Source: Muricomes intestini
Lineage (GTDB): Bacteria > Bacillota > Clostridia > Lachnospirales > Lachnospiraceae
Length of the DNA: 64,000 nt
Direction: 5' to 3'
Assembly (NCBI RefSeq): GCF_004346165.1
Contig: NZ_SLZZ01000011.1
Span: 1-64,000 of the forward strand
Numbering within the stretch: position 1 is the stretch's first letter; every line of letters starts with the position of its first letter. The notes under the pieces are model-generated. The model was not told the DNA's origin. It saw only the letters and a list, made by a program, of their open reading frames with translations, and searched no databases. Below, piece after piece: positions 33,341 through 41,650 of this stretch. Position numbers and translations under genes: made by a program.

Positions 33341-33366
33341 GCGCATCAAAATAAAAAGTGATGCGC
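33341..33366. terminator. Two-way terminator-like hairpin
   Basis: GCGCATCA pairs exactly with TGATGCGC around AAATAAAAAG. It lies between the methyltransferase (plus) and the cupin gene (minus), but the T-runs are poor. Confidence 0.55.
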
Positions 33367-33374
33367 CAGAAAGA

Positions 33375-33785
33375 TTAGTATCCAGAGTTGTCTGAATCAA
33401 ATTTTGTGTGATGAACTGTGCCGAATGGATGCTGTGGAGGAGCATAGATAGAAAAAAGTTTTAAATCACAACATCCATTGTTCTTTAGATTGTGCCATGT
33501 TCCGGCAGGAATAATAATGGCTGATTGACTAGAAACGTTATACTGATATTTAAGATAATCCTTTTGATTGCCCATCATCATGAGTCCACCACCGCATTCA
33601 ATATAAAGAAATTGATCAAGATGGGGATGCATTTCTAATCCGATTTCAGAATTTGGAGGTATACACATTAAAGTAAGTTGAAGGTTTGCACCTGTCCATC
33701 TGGTGGTACGAAAATTATTGTTAAAAAAAGTTTCTCTTTTGAGATTTGTAACAAATGGGTTATCCCCACAATCATAAATATTCAT
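33375..33785 (-). CDS. Cupin-domain protein (moron)
   Basis: 136 residues, a single cupin barrel: EMHPHLDQFLYIECGGG carries His, His and Glu of motif 1, and PAGTWHNLKN the His of motif 2. Such proteins bind a metal and act as small sugar or amino-acid enzymes or sensors. The ATG at 33785 has AGAGGTGAT. It is antisense to all neighbouring phage genes, so it must be expressed separately; a TTGCAC-18-TATTCT promoter lies upstream. Gene remnants on its right suggest it replaced phage DNA. Substrate unknown. Confidence 0.75.
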   Translation of the reverse strand: MNIYDCGDNPFVTNLKRETFFNNNFRTTRWTGANLQLTLMCIPPNSEIGLEMHPHLDQFLYIECGGGLMMMGNQKDYLKYQYNVSSQSAIIIPAGTWHNLKNNGCCDLKLFSIYAPPQHPFGTVHHTKFDSDNSGY

Positions 33786-33813
33786 GATATCACCTCTATA
33801 ATAGAATATGTAA

Positions 33814-33900
33814 GGCTCTAGAAACAGTGCAAATTTGAAAGCGAAAAAAAATAAAGAATATGGCAAGAGAAAATGCCCAATATGTAAGGGTAAGGCTTAG
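33814..33900 (+). pseudogene. Possible remnant of a zinc-finger gene
   Basis: An open stretch without a start codon ends in KEYGKRKCPICKGKA and stop, the look of a C-terminal zinc knuckle. The 5' part is absent where the cupin gene begins. It is too short to be sure. Confidence 0.3.
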
Positions 33901-33934
33901 TCAGTAAATCAGCGTTTAGAGAAAGGAGACATTA

Positions 33935-34114
33935 ATGAAATTCAGTAAAGATAAATTCCGTAGGAATGCGCCCCACGCTATTCGGAAGGCGTTGCCAGAA
34001 TCCCATCGGGATGTGTTGGACGGTATGGAAGTAGATAGGTGCGAGATTGAATACACGGTTGACGGGGAAGAGTACAGTCTCTACCCAGTAGAGCCAGATT
34101 GGTGTGAAGAGTAA
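33935..34114 (+). CDS. Small acidic phage protein
   Basis: 59 residues, with a basic N-terminal third (KFSKDKFRRNAPHAIRK) and an acidic rest ending in PVEPDWCEE. GAAAGGAG precedes the ATG by 8 bases. Function unknown. Confidence 0.6.
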   Translation: MKFSKDKFRRNAPHAIRKALPESHRDVLDGMEVDRCEIEYTVDGEEYSLYPVEPDWCEE

Positions 34115-34166
34115 CCGGAAGTAGGGAGCCGGTAGAAATGGGTGAGTGAACGTTGACAATAAAACA

Positions 34167-34237
34167 AGCAGTAGACCGTCCGGGAAGACACTATCTACTG
34201 CTCACTTACCTAAGGACAGTATACCATAGCAGTCCTT
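34167..34237. other. Two inverted repeats before the internal recombinase
   Basis: AGCAGTAGA (34167-34175) pairs with TCTACTGCT (34194-34202), then AAGGAC (34212-34217) with GTCCTT (34232-34237) with extra paired bases inside. The second is similar in size to a tyrosine-recombinase core site, but may be only an mRNA leader structure. Confidence 0.5.
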
Positions 34238-34257
34238 GGGATACAAGGAGGATTATT

Positions 34258-35298
34258 ATGGCAAATACACAGGCAATTAAATCACAGATGCGCGATTCAA
34301 TCTTAGTAGCAATGAGTCAGTATATGGATGCAGCGATACTGGATATTCTCAAAAAAGTAGTGGAGGAGCAGTTTGTACGGGTCAATATGGAGGAAATAAC
34401 AACCCTGCCGGCAGAAGTTACGCGAACTATAGATGAGCAGAACAAGTATGTTATACAGCTATTCTGCATCAAGAAAGAGGCTCTTCGGGAAGAGACGAAG
34501 TACAATTATCTTAATGCCGTTAAGAAACTTCTGACACAGGTGGACAAGGCTCTGACAGATATGACGGACATTGACATTGCGTACTATCTCCGGTGGTATG
34601 AGACACGCAACGTTGCAACTACGGGAAAGCGCAACTTGAATAGTACAATCAACAACGAGCGCAGATATTTGTCAGCGTTCTTCAGCTGGATGCGGCAACA
34701 GAAGTTGATATATGACAATCCGGTGGAAAGTACCGAAAAGAAACGTGAGGATAGGAAGCCGATAGATTTCTTTGAGCCGGCCGACATGGAAGTCCTGCGA
34801 GAGGGATGCAAGACCAAAAGGGACCGGGCGATTATAGAGGTGCTGCGGAGTACAGGGTTGCGTGTCGGAGAGTTCTGCAACATAGATATTTCGGATGTAG
34901 ATTTTAGGACGGGGGATGTCTGGGTACGCCGGGAAAAGGGAGGAAAGCATACACCAGCCTACCTAGATGATGTGGCTATGTACTACCTCCGTGAGTACCT
35001 GGACGAGCGGACAGACAAAGCACCGGGGCTGATCGTAAGCACCAGGAACCCACACGGTAAAATGTCACCATGCGGAATCAGGACAGTATTGAAGAATATT
35101 GCCGAGAGACAGGGCATGACTGTTAGGGTATATCCACATAAGTTAAGAAAAACGCTGGGAATGACACTTAAGAACAAAGGTTACGATATCGGGATTATCC
35201 AGGAGGTGCTGGGACACAACAGCCCTACTACTACCAGCAAGTATTATGCAGAGTCCACTAAGGATACTTTGCGAAGCATCCGCAGGCAGGCGGCATAA
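34258..35298 (+). CDS. Second tyrosine recombinase (Xer-like)
   Basis: 346 residues. After about 75 helical residues of unknown kind come a SAM-like core-binding domain (about 80-165) and a catalytic domain with Arg in STGLRVGEF (about 201), HKLRKTL (about 295), His in LGHNSPTTTSKYY (about 319) and Tyr (about 327). The full R-H-R-H-Y set is kept, so it should be active. ACAAGGAGG before 34258 fixes the start. It lies far from the att sites and before the late genes, so integration is unlikely to be its task. Dimer resolution or control of a nearby site are options. Confidence 0.88.
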   Translation: MANTQAIKSQMRDSILVAMSQYMDAAILDILKKVVEEQFVRVNMEEITTLPAEVTRTIDEQNKYVIQLFCIKKEALREETKYNYLNAVKKLLTQVDKALTDMTDIDIAYYLRWYETRNVATTGKRNLNSTINNERRYLSAFFSWMRQQKLIYDNPVESTEKKREDRKPIDFFEPADMEVLREGCKTKRDRAIIEVLRSTGLRVGEFCNIDISDVDFRTGDVWVRREKGGKHTPAYLDDVAMYYLREYLDERTDKAPGLIVSTRNPHGKMSPCGIRTVLKNIAERQGMTVRVYPHKLRKTLGMTLKNKGYDIGIIQEVLGHNSPTTTSKYYAESTKDTLRSIRRQAA

Positions 35299-35307
35299 GG
35301 AGGTATT

Positions 35308-35520
35308 ATGAGTGTAGAGAAAATGAAGAGGGCGAAGCGCAAGGCCGCTGATGTCCGAAAAACGGAAATGAAAGACATGTCGAAAAACACAGACAAAAAT
35401 GCCAGGGAGTGGATGAAGCGTCCAGCTTATCAGAAGAGCAGACTGTCTTCAGCGGCAAAGGCATTGATCAGGGCCCAGGCAGAGCAGATTTTTAGAAAAG
35501 AGGATGATGCGGGTGAATAA
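35308..35520 (+). CDS. Small basic phage protein
   Basis: 70 residues, Lys/Arg-rich with a helical centre (KRAKRKAADVRKTEMKD). AAGGAGG precedes the ATG, and it overlaps the late regulator gene by 17 bases. Function unknown; possibly nucleic-acid binding. Confidence 0.55.
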   Translation: MSVEKMKRAKRKAADVRKTEMKDMSKNTDKNAREWMKRPAYQKSRLSSAAKALIRAQAEQIFRKEDDAGE

Positions 35521-36010
35521 AGAGACAGCAGAACAGTTGGTAAGGGCGGCTGCTTTAGATGCCGTCCGGGAATTTGAAAAAGAGCAGAAAAAGAATAAAA
35601 GGGTTCATGTTTTTCAAAATGCCAAAAAGCTTATGGAAAACTATAATCGGATATGCCAGAGCGTCCGGGAGGGTGTGTCTGAGATATCTGATATGGACAA
35701 CAGTATTGAACTGGAGGAGTTTACAGAAGAGGACATCTACATAAACAGCATCCTCAAAAGCAAGTTGCGAAGCATTGTCATGATAGCACATATTGACAAA
35801 TGTCTAAAACTTTTGGAAGAGGAAGAGTATCAAAAGGGAACTCCTGAGAAATATTTGGCTTTTAAATATTTTTATTTGGACGAAATGACTTATGAGAACG
35901 TCGAAAAAGTATATGGATACGGCGAGAGAACTGTGAGGCGCTGGGTTACTGAACTTACAGGCATATTGGGAGTGTATTTATTTGGTTCCGATGCAATTAT
36001 GCTTGAGTAA
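35504..36010 (+). CDS. ArpU-like late transcription regulator
   Basis: 168 residues. The N-terminal two-thirds is helical and acidic; the C-terminus YFYLDEMTYENVEKVYGYGE then RTVRRWVTELTG forms a sigma-70 region 4-like helix-turn-helix, as in ArpU/RinA-type late regulators of Firmicute phages. It is the last gene before the late promoter at 36039, where it most likely acts. Confidence 0.8.
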   Translation: MMRVNKETAEQLVRAAALDAVREFEKEQKKNKRVHVFQNAKKLMENYNRICQSVREGVSEISDMDNSIELEEFTEEDIYINSILKSKLRSIVMIAHIDKCLKLLEEEEYQKGTPEKYLAFKYFYLDEMTYENVEKVYGYGERTVRRWVTELTGILGVYLFGSDAIMLE

Positions 36011-36038
36011 GAAATTTATATTTGTCAAAAACGTGTCA

Positions 36039-36067
36039 TTGACATGTCCGGTTGACCGTGTTACAAT
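36039..36067 (+). promoter_or_regulatory. Late promoter
   Basis: TTGACA-17-TACAAT, a consensus-like promoter. Inside and around it TTGAC occurs twice (CATTGACATG, GGTTGACCGTG) and GACATGTC is a palindrome at the -35, a possible binding place for the ArpU-like regulator. Confidence 0.7.
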
Positions 36068-36096
36068 GATAGTATCTAAAATTGTATAAATTTGCG

Positions 36097-36123
36097 GGCA
36101 CTCTTTAAAAGGGTGCCTTTTTT
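36097..36123 (+). terminator. Terminator in the late leader
   Basis: GGCACTCTT pairs with AAGGGTGCC and runs into six T, about 22 bases downstream of the expected late transcript start and 30 bases before terS. It may limit late transcription until antitermination, or isolate the operon from early readthrough. Confidence 0.75.
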
Positions 36124-36153
36124 ATTGCAAAAAATGAAGGTGAGGTGAGCCTG

Positions 36154-36654
36154 ATGGCAAAGTTAACAGCAAAACAGCAGAGATTCGTAGAAGAATATTT
36201 GATAGACTTGAACGCTACTCAGGCAGCCATAAGAGCAGGATATTCTCCGGGGACAGCGAAAGACATAGGATGTCAAAACTTAGCAAAACTCAACATTTCG
36301 GATGCCATCGCAAAGAAAATGGCTGAACGGTCAAAAAGAACTGGAATCAACCAGGACAGAGTTGTCCAGGAACTGGCACGAGTTGCCTTTGTGAATATGG
36401 GTGAGCTTGTGGATCCGAAAGACGGCTCTATCCGAAGCAATGCTACCGACGATGATCTTGCATGCATTGAATCGGTCAAGGTCAAACAATCAGACAGCGA
36501 CACCGGATCCAGTACAGAGAGAGAAGTGAAAGTTGCATCCAAACTGAAAGCACTTGAGTTGCTGGGTAAGCACCTTGGCATGTGGAATGATAAGCTGAAT
36601 GTGAACCTGAATCTTCCGGTGTTCTATGAAGGGGAAGAGGATATTGAAGAATGA
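36154..36654 (+). CDS. terS: Terminase small subunit
   Basis: 166 residues of the terminase_2 type. LTAKQQRFVEEYLIDLNATQ then AAIRAGYSPGTAKDIGCQNL is the usual N-terminal helix-turn-helix that binds the packaging site. The C-terminal part drives oligomerisation and TerL contact. ATG at 36154 behind AAGGTGAGG is preferred to the in-frame GTG at 36145. It overlaps terL by 11 bases. Confidence 0.92.
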   Translation: MAKLTAKQQRFVEEYLIDLNATQAAIRAGYSPGTAKDIGCQNLAKLNISDAIAKKMAERSKRTGINQDRVVQELARVAFVNMGELVDPKDGSIRSNATDDDLACIESVKVKQSDSDTGSSTEREVKVASKLKALELLGKHLGMWNDKLNVNLNLPVFYEGEEDIEE

Positions 36655-37915
36655 GAAGGTTATCAAGATATTTCTCCTCGCCATAATCGGAAAAGGGTAT
36701 AAGACATTCTGGAACTTCAAAGGCAGGTACAGGTGCTGCAAGGGGTCCCGTGCATCTAAGAAGTCGAAGACCACGGCTCTCTGGTACATCTACAACATGA
36801 TGAAGTGCCCAGGGGCGAATACACTGGTTGTCAGGAAGACATACAGAACGCTGCATGATTCCTGCTTTACGGAATTAAAGTGGGCGGTGCACCGGCTGCA
36901 GGTAGATCACTTATGGAATTTCAAGGAATCACCATTGGAAGCCGTATATAAGCCAACCGGACAGAAGATATATTTCCGGGGCTTGGATGATCCACTGAAG
37001 GTTACATCCATTACCGTAGACGTTGGTTATCTTTGCTGGATGTGGATAGAAGAGGCATACGAGATCATGAATGAATCTGATTTTGATATGCTGGATGAAT
37101 CCATCCGTGGTGAGTGCTCTGATAATCTGTTTAAGCAGATTACGCTGACTTTCAATCCCTGGAATGAGCATCACTGGTTGAAGAAAAGATTCTTTGATGC
37201 TCCTCCAGATCCGGATATACTGGCCATTACCACAAATTACAGGTGTAATGAGTGGCTGGACAAAGCTGACTTAAGGGTATTTGAGAGAATGCGGAAGAAC
37301 AACCCCAGGCGGTACGCTGTTGCAGGTTTAGGCGGCTGGGGTATAGTTGAAGGCCTGGTATATGAAAACTGGCGGGAGCAGGAATATACGCTATCAGAAG
37401 TACGAAGTAAATACGAATTAGAATCAGCACTGGGATTAGATTTCGGTTACACAAATGATCCTAGTGCTCTTTTTGTGGGTTTCATTGACAAGAAAAACAA
37501 GAAGCTTTTTGTGTGGGATGAAATGTACAAAAAAGGTTTGAGTAACAAGAAAATTTCCGAGAACATCTCTGTTATGGGGTACAGCAAAGAGAAAATTATT
37601 GCTGACTCCGCTGAGCCAAAGTCCATTGATGACCTGAAAGAATTAGGCTTGCGGGTAAGGCCTGCTGAGAAGGGCAAGGACTCCATCAATAATGGGATTC
37701 AGTTTATTCAGGATTTTGAGATTATTATACATCCAAGATGCGTGAACTTCCTGACTGAGATAAGCATCTACACATGGGACAAGGACAAATTCGGAAAGAA
37801 ATTAAATGTTCCGATAGATGACTTCAATCACCTTATGGATGCCATGCGATATGGACTTGAGCCATACAGCCGGAACCACAAAGTTAAGTTAAAAACATTT
37901 CGAGGAGGGATATAA
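36644..37915 (+). CDS. terL: Terminase large subunit (PBSX type)
   Basis: Packaging motor ATPase and nuclease, 423 residues. The opening IIGKGYKTFWNFKGRYRCCK leads into the ATP-binding loop KGSRASKKSKTT (about 33); WIEEAYEI is the Walker B glutamate region, and LGLDFGYTNDPSALF then IIADSAEPKSIDDL are the RNaseH-like nuclease acidic motifs. TTG at 36644 behind GGGGAAGAGG is the best start. It ends one base before portal. Confidence 0.93.
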   Translation: MKNEKVIKIFLLAIIGKGYKTFWNFKGRYRCCKGSRASKKSKTTALWYIYNMMKCPGANTLVVRKTYRTLHDSCFTELKWAVHRLQVDHLWNFKESPLEAVYKPTGQKIYFRGLDDPLKVTSITVDVGYLCWMWIEEAYEIMNESDFDMLDESIRGECSDNLFKQITLTFNPWNEHHWLKKRFFDAPPDPDILAITTNYRCNEWLDKADLRVFERMRKNNPRRYAVAGLGGWGIVEGLVYENWREQEYTLSEVRSKYELESALGLDFGYTNDPSALFVGFIDKKNKKLFVWDEMYKKGLSNKKISENISVMGYSKEKIIADSAEPKSIDDLKELGLRVRPAEKGKDSINNGIQFIQDFEIIIHPRCVNFLTEISIYTWDKDKFGKKLNVPIDDFNHLMDAMRYGLEPYSRNHKVKLKTFRGGI

Positions 37916-39319
37916 ATGAGCGATGCAAAAGTTACACGTATGAACAGCAGGCGGCCGTATAAGTTGCCGGAACCACTGATCTGTGATGCGGATGCAGTGA
38001 TAGATATCTCCCTGGTGCATAAGTACATAGACAAGCACGAGGAGCGGCTGCCGAGGTATAAGTACCTGGAAAATCTCTATAAGGGATTTCACGATGTATT
38101 CAACCTTCCGGAAAAGGAATCGTGGAAACCGGATAATAGACTGGCCGTGAATTTTCCCAGGTACATCACAGATACCTTCTTGGGGTATGCATACGGTGTT
38201 CCGGTGAAGCGGTCGCATCCAAAAGAGAATATTGACGAAGCGATTAAAGAGTTTGACCAGAGCAATGACATGGGAGACCATGACTTTGAGCTAGAGAAGC
38301 AGGCCTGCATTTATGGCCATGCTTATGAGTACCTTTATCAGGATGAAGAAAGCCAGACGAGGATCGCAACGGTTAAGCCTAAACATGGCTTCATCGTGTA
38401 TGATGATACAGTTCAGAGAAGAGCCATGTTTGAGGTGAGATATGGATACAAAGGTAACGGTACAATCAGAGTCGGAGAGGTCATGACACGGGATGAGTTT
38501 TATGAGTTCACTGGAAGCACGATGAATGAGGGCATAATAAATCCTTACGGCCGGCTGCCAATGATTGAGTATGCACTGAACCAGGAACGCATCAGTTTGT
38601 TTGAAGGCATTGCCGGCATGACAGAGGTCTATAACAAGACAATCGGTGAGAAAGCCAATGATGTTGACTCTTTTGCGGAGGCCTATCTTGCGATTTTGGG
38701 AGCAGAACTTGACGATGACGGAATATACAGGATCCGGGATAACCGGATCATCAATCTGTACGGTACTGATGATGCAAAAGATATTGTTGTACAGTTCCTG
38801 CAAAAGCCTACGGCAGATGGCTCCCAGGAGAACCTACTGGACAGACTGGAAAAGCTGATCTATCAGACAAGTATGGTGGCAAACATTTCTGATGAGAACT
38901 TTGGGCAGGCTTCTGGTACTGCACTAGCCTACAAGTTGCAGGCTATGAGCAATCTGGCACTTACTGCTGACCGAAAGATGATAAAAAGCATGTCTGCCAG
39001 ATATAAATTATTCTGTTCCCTGCCTACGAATGTTCCGGATCCGGATGCCTGGAAGGATATTGATTACAAGACAACCAGAAACATCCCCAAGAATCTGCTG
39101 GAGGAAGCACAGACAGCACAGGCCCTTGACGGTATTACTTCCCAGGAGACCCAGCTATCTGTTTTAAGCGTTGTGGGGAATGCATCCGATGAGATTAAGA
39201 AGATGGAAAAGGAACACGAGAAAGCGCAGGAAACAGCTACAGGCAACGATTTATTGGAGAGGTTGAGAGATGGACAGCAGGACATACTGGAGCCAGAGAG
39301 AAGCGGAACAGCTTCGTAA
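37916..39319 (+). CDS. Portal protein (SPP1 gp6 type)
   Basis: 467 residues. It forms the dodecameric ring at one capsid vertex. The N-terminal stretch HKYIDKHEERLPRYKYLENL followed by YKGFHDVFNL, the central NRIINLYG and the later LAYKLQAMSNLALTADRKM are typical of SPP1/phage_prot_Gp6 portals. It overlaps the minor head gene by 50 bases. Normal length for the family, with an acidic/Gln-rich C-terminus. Confidence 0.93.
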   Translation: MSDAKVTRMNSRRPYKLPEPLICDADAVIDISLVHKYIDKHEERLPRYKYLENLYKGFHDVFNLPEKESWKPDNRLAVNFPRYITDTFLGYAYGVPVKRSHPKENIDEAIKEFDQSNDMGDHDFELEKQACIYGHAYEYLYQDEESQTRIATVKPKHGFIVYDDTVQRRAMFEVRYGYKGNGTIRVGEVMTRDEFYEFTGSTMNEGIINPYGRLPMIEYALNQERISLFEGIAGMTEVYNKTIGEKANDVDSFAEAYLAILGAELDDDGIYRIRDNRIINLYGTDDAKDIVVQFLQKPTADGSQENLLDRLEKLIYQTSMVANISDENFGQASGTALAYKLQAMSNLALTADRKMIKSMSARYKLFCSLPTNVPDPDAWKDIDYKTTRNIPKNLLEEAQTAQALDGITSQETQLSVLSVVGNASDEIKKMEKEHEKAQETATGNDLLERLRDGQQDILEPERSGTAS

Positions 39320-40691
39320 AAATATCAAAGACGAGCTGGTGTACAATAAAAAAATCAAAGAGACCTATGATTACATGCTGGATAATATCCAGAAAGAGAT
39401 CAATGGCTTTTATGCCCGTTATGCTACTAAAGAGGGGATAACCTTAAGCGAGGCAAAGAAGCGTGTTAGTCAGCTTGATATCGATGCTTACGGGCGAAAG
39501 GCTAAGCGGTATGTAAAGGATAAAACCTTCACGAAAGAAGCCAATGAAGAGATGCGGTTGTACAACGCCACCATGAAGATTAACCGATTGGAACTCTTAA
39601 AAGCGAACATTGGTCTTGAGCTGGTGGATGGTTTTGACGAATTGCAGAAGTATTTTGACACCACGCTGACAGATCGGACATTGGCAGAGTTCAAGCGCCA
39701 AGCTGGAATCCTTGGCAAGTCGGTTCTGAACAACGAAAAGACAGCACATTCCATCGTGAATGCCTCTTACCAGAATGCAAAGTTCTCTGACCGGATATGG
39801 ATGTACCAGGATATGTTGAAAGCAGAATTGTCCAGTCAGCTAAAAATTGGTCTGATACAAGGGAGAAATCCCAGGGAGCTGGCAAGGCATATCTCTAAAG
39901 TGTTTGGAGTGAGCCGGAATAATGCGGAGAGACTTATGCAGACAGAGCTTGCCAGGGTACAGACAGAAGCCCAGAAGCAGTCCTATGAGAGAAACGGCTA
40001 TGATCAGTACGAATTCATTGCTGAACCTACCGCTTGTCCCATATGCCAGGCGCTGGACGGGAAAGTATTCGATGTTAAAAAGATGCTGCCCGGGGAGAAT
40101 GCATCTCCCATCCATCCACATTGCCGCTGCAGTACTGCAGCACACATGGACAAGGAAGAATTCGACAAGTGGCTGGATTTTTTGGGCAAGGGCGGAACTA
40201 CGGAAGAATGGGAGAAGATTAAAGCAAAAAGTGTTGTAAAGTCGATGAAAAGTGGTAAGATAATATCAGGAGCGGTAAGTGGTGCAAGAAATCCATATGG
40301 AAAGGCTGCGGATGTACATGCTAAAAAGTATTATGGATCAGTCAGGAAGATGACTACGGATGTCTCAAGGATTGCAAAGAATACAGGATACTCAAAGGAA
40401 GAGATCCGGGCAATTAAGAATTATCTGTTTGTTGATGAGCATGATTTGGGGGATAACGGCGTTAAACAGTTCGATCCGGATTATATGATCGCAGAATCGT
40501 GGCAACGTCTTATAGACGGAAAACCAGAATCCCACGATTTGACTTTAATAATCCATGAGATAATGGAGAGAAAGCTGATAGAGCAGGGCCTATCCCAAGA
40601 CGAAGCGCATAATCAGGCCACTGCTAAATATAATTACGATAAGGAGGCAAGCGAGTTCTATGGTAAGATTAAAAAATTTAAAAAAGAATAG
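39270..40691 (+). CDS. Minor head protein fused to a toxin-like C-terminal domain
   Basis: 473 residues. Residues 1-300 match SPP1 gp7/Mu gpF-type minor head proteins; the signature is ACPICQALDGKVFDVKKMLP then HPHCRCST (about 257-291). Residues from about 345 are an extra domain: ADVHAKKYYGSVRKMTTDVS, IAKNTGYSKEEIRAIKNYLF, then HEIMERKL and DEAHNQATAKYNY. Such tails occur as polymorphic-toxin-like modules in Firmicutes; the H-E-x-x-E and A-H motifs could be catalytic. The next gene begins inside this tail, as immunity genes often do. Head role is sure; toxin role is inference. Confidence 0.82.
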   Translation: MDSRTYWSQREAEQLRKNIKDELVYNKKIKETYDYMLDNIQKEINGFYARYATKEGITLSEAKKRVSQLDIDAYGRKAKRYVKDKTFTKEANEEMRLYNATMKINRLELLKANIGLELVDGFDELQKYFDTTLTDRTLAEFKRQAGILGKSVLNNEKTAHSIVNASYQNAKFSDRIWMYQDMLKAELSSQLKIGLIQGRNPRELARHISKVFGVSRNNAERLMQTELARVQTEAQKQSYERNGYDQYEFIAEPTACPICQALDGKVFDVKKMLPGENASPIHPHCRCSTAAHMDKEEFDKWLDFLGKGGTTEEWEKIKAKSVVKSMKSGKIISGAVSGARNPYGKAADVHAKKYYGSVRKMTTDVSRIAKNTGYSKEEIRAIKNYLFVDEHDLGDNGVKQFDPDYMIAESWQRLIDGKPESHDLTLIIHEIMERKLIEQGLSQDEAHNQATAKYNYDKEASEFYGKIKKFKKE

Positions 40692-40899
40692 CGCTACGGT
40701 AGAGTGCGATATTATTCCGGAAGACAGCGAACAGCGCGGTCATATCGTAGTAAATTTAGTTTCTGGGGAGCTGGAGGGATATTCCTTGCCAGAGGGGTAT
40801 GAATGGTGTAAAAATCACGTTCACCACGCACAAACGACTTTATACGAGCTGGCCAAGGAAAAGGATATGCCAGATGAAAAATTAGTAATGTGGTATTAG
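40660..40899 (+). CDS. Small protein overlapping the toxin-like tail, candidate immunity protein
   Basis: 79 residues, beta-rich: VRLKNLKKNSATVECDIIPE then GHIVVNLVSGELEGYSLPEG, ending in a short helix. AATTACGATAAGGAGGCAAG with AAGGAGG precedes the ATG. It overlaps the minor-head gene by 32 bases and is followed by its own terminator, so the toxin-like tail and this gene look like one inserted cassette. Neutralising the tail is inferred from position and size only. Confidence 0.55.
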   Translation: MVRLKNLKKNSATVECDIIPEDSEQRGHIVVNLVSGELEGYSLPEGYEWCKNHVHHAQTTLYELAKEKDMPDEKLVMWY

Positions 40900-40934
40900 A
40901 TAGCATCAGTCGATAATGACCGGTGCTATTTTTA
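40900..40934 (+). terminator. Terminator after the candidate immunity gene
   Basis: ATAGCATC pairs with GGTGCTAT (one U-G) and is followed by a T-rich run. It lies within the late operon, so it must be partial or overridden. Confidence 0.65.
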
Positions 40935-40967
40935 TATCCAATTTTAAGAGAAAGGATGGTGAAGACA

Positions 40968-41273
40968 ATGAAATTCCGGAAAAAGCCTGTAGTGGTGGAA
41001 GCGTTCTGTTTTAAAGGAGCCGACTCTGAAATTAACGCTCCTGATTGGTTTGCGCAGGCATTACAGAATGAGAAAGCAATATTGGATCGTGCTTTAAAAG
41101 ACGGACATGCGCATGTCTATGGCTGCACGATTGACACGCTGGAGGGTAAGATGCATGCAAGGATTGGTGATTACATTATTCGTGGTGTGAACGGGGAGCT
41201 GTATCCATGCAAGCCGGATACTTTTCGTAAAACATATGAGGCAGTTGAAGTGAGAGGAGGAATGATAAATTGA
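40968..41273 (+). CDS. Small conserved phage protein (PGDYI-like)
   Basis: 101 residues. FRKKPVVVEAFCFKG at the start and IGDYIIRGVNGELYPCKPDT, then FRKTYEAV, match the small phage proteins with a GDYI...GE-YPCKPD core. AGAAAGGATGG precedes the ATG at 40968. The stop overlaps the Prp start by four bases. Function unknown; often found in head regions. Confidence 0.7.
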   Translation: MKFRKKPVVVEAFCFKGADSEINAPDWFAQALQNEKAILDRALKDGHAHVYGCTIDTLEGKMHARIGDYIIRGVNGELYPCKPDTFRKTYEAVEVRGGMIN

Positions 41274-41557
41274 TTGAAGTAAATGTCCAAAAGGACAGCA
41301 TATCAGTAATCGGGCATGCAGGGTATGCTCCACCGGGGCAGGACATTGTGTGTTCTGCGGTAACAACCCACGTACAGGCCTTGGCAGCTTCCATAGATAA
41401 TCTGACGGATGATACCCCAGATTATACGATTGCCCCAGGAGTATTTATTTTAAAAATTAAGGATTTATCGGAGAAGTCGCGAACTCTGGTAGATTCTTTT
41501 TTTATTGGTATCTGCGGTATTGTGGATGCCTATCCGGATTACGTCCGGATTGTATAA
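41270..41557 (+). CDS. Prp-type cysteine protease
   Basis: 95 residues, matching ribosomal-processing cysteine protease Prp: IGHAGYAPPGQDIVCSAVTT carries the His (GHAG) and Cys (DIVC) dyad, followed by the normal helical dimer region. Cellular Prp removes the N-terminal extension of ribosomal protein L27 at LQFFA-like sites, and staphylococcal Prp also processes phage 80alpha head proteins. TTG start behind GAGAGGAGG overlaps the preceding stop. The next two genes, scaffold and capsid, both carry LQLFA near the N-terminus, so this copy probably matures the procapsid. Confidence 0.85.
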   Translation: MIEVNVQKDSISVIGHAGYAPPGQDIVCSAVTTHVQALAASIDNLTDDTPDYTIAPGVFILKIKDLSEKSRTLVDSFFIGICGIVDAYPDYVRIV

Positions 41558-41650
41558 ACTTTGTCTTTTTTCCGTTAGACATTAAATAAATGGATTGGGC
41601 CGGCGGGCATTGTACGATAGACCATTAAAAACCAGATGGAGGAAAAGAAA

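Noticed and set aside
34258-35298. The internal recombinase as the integrase of the prophage
   Set aside because: The gene beside attL has the arm-binding domain, and arm sites lie at its end; the internal enzyme is far from both att sites.
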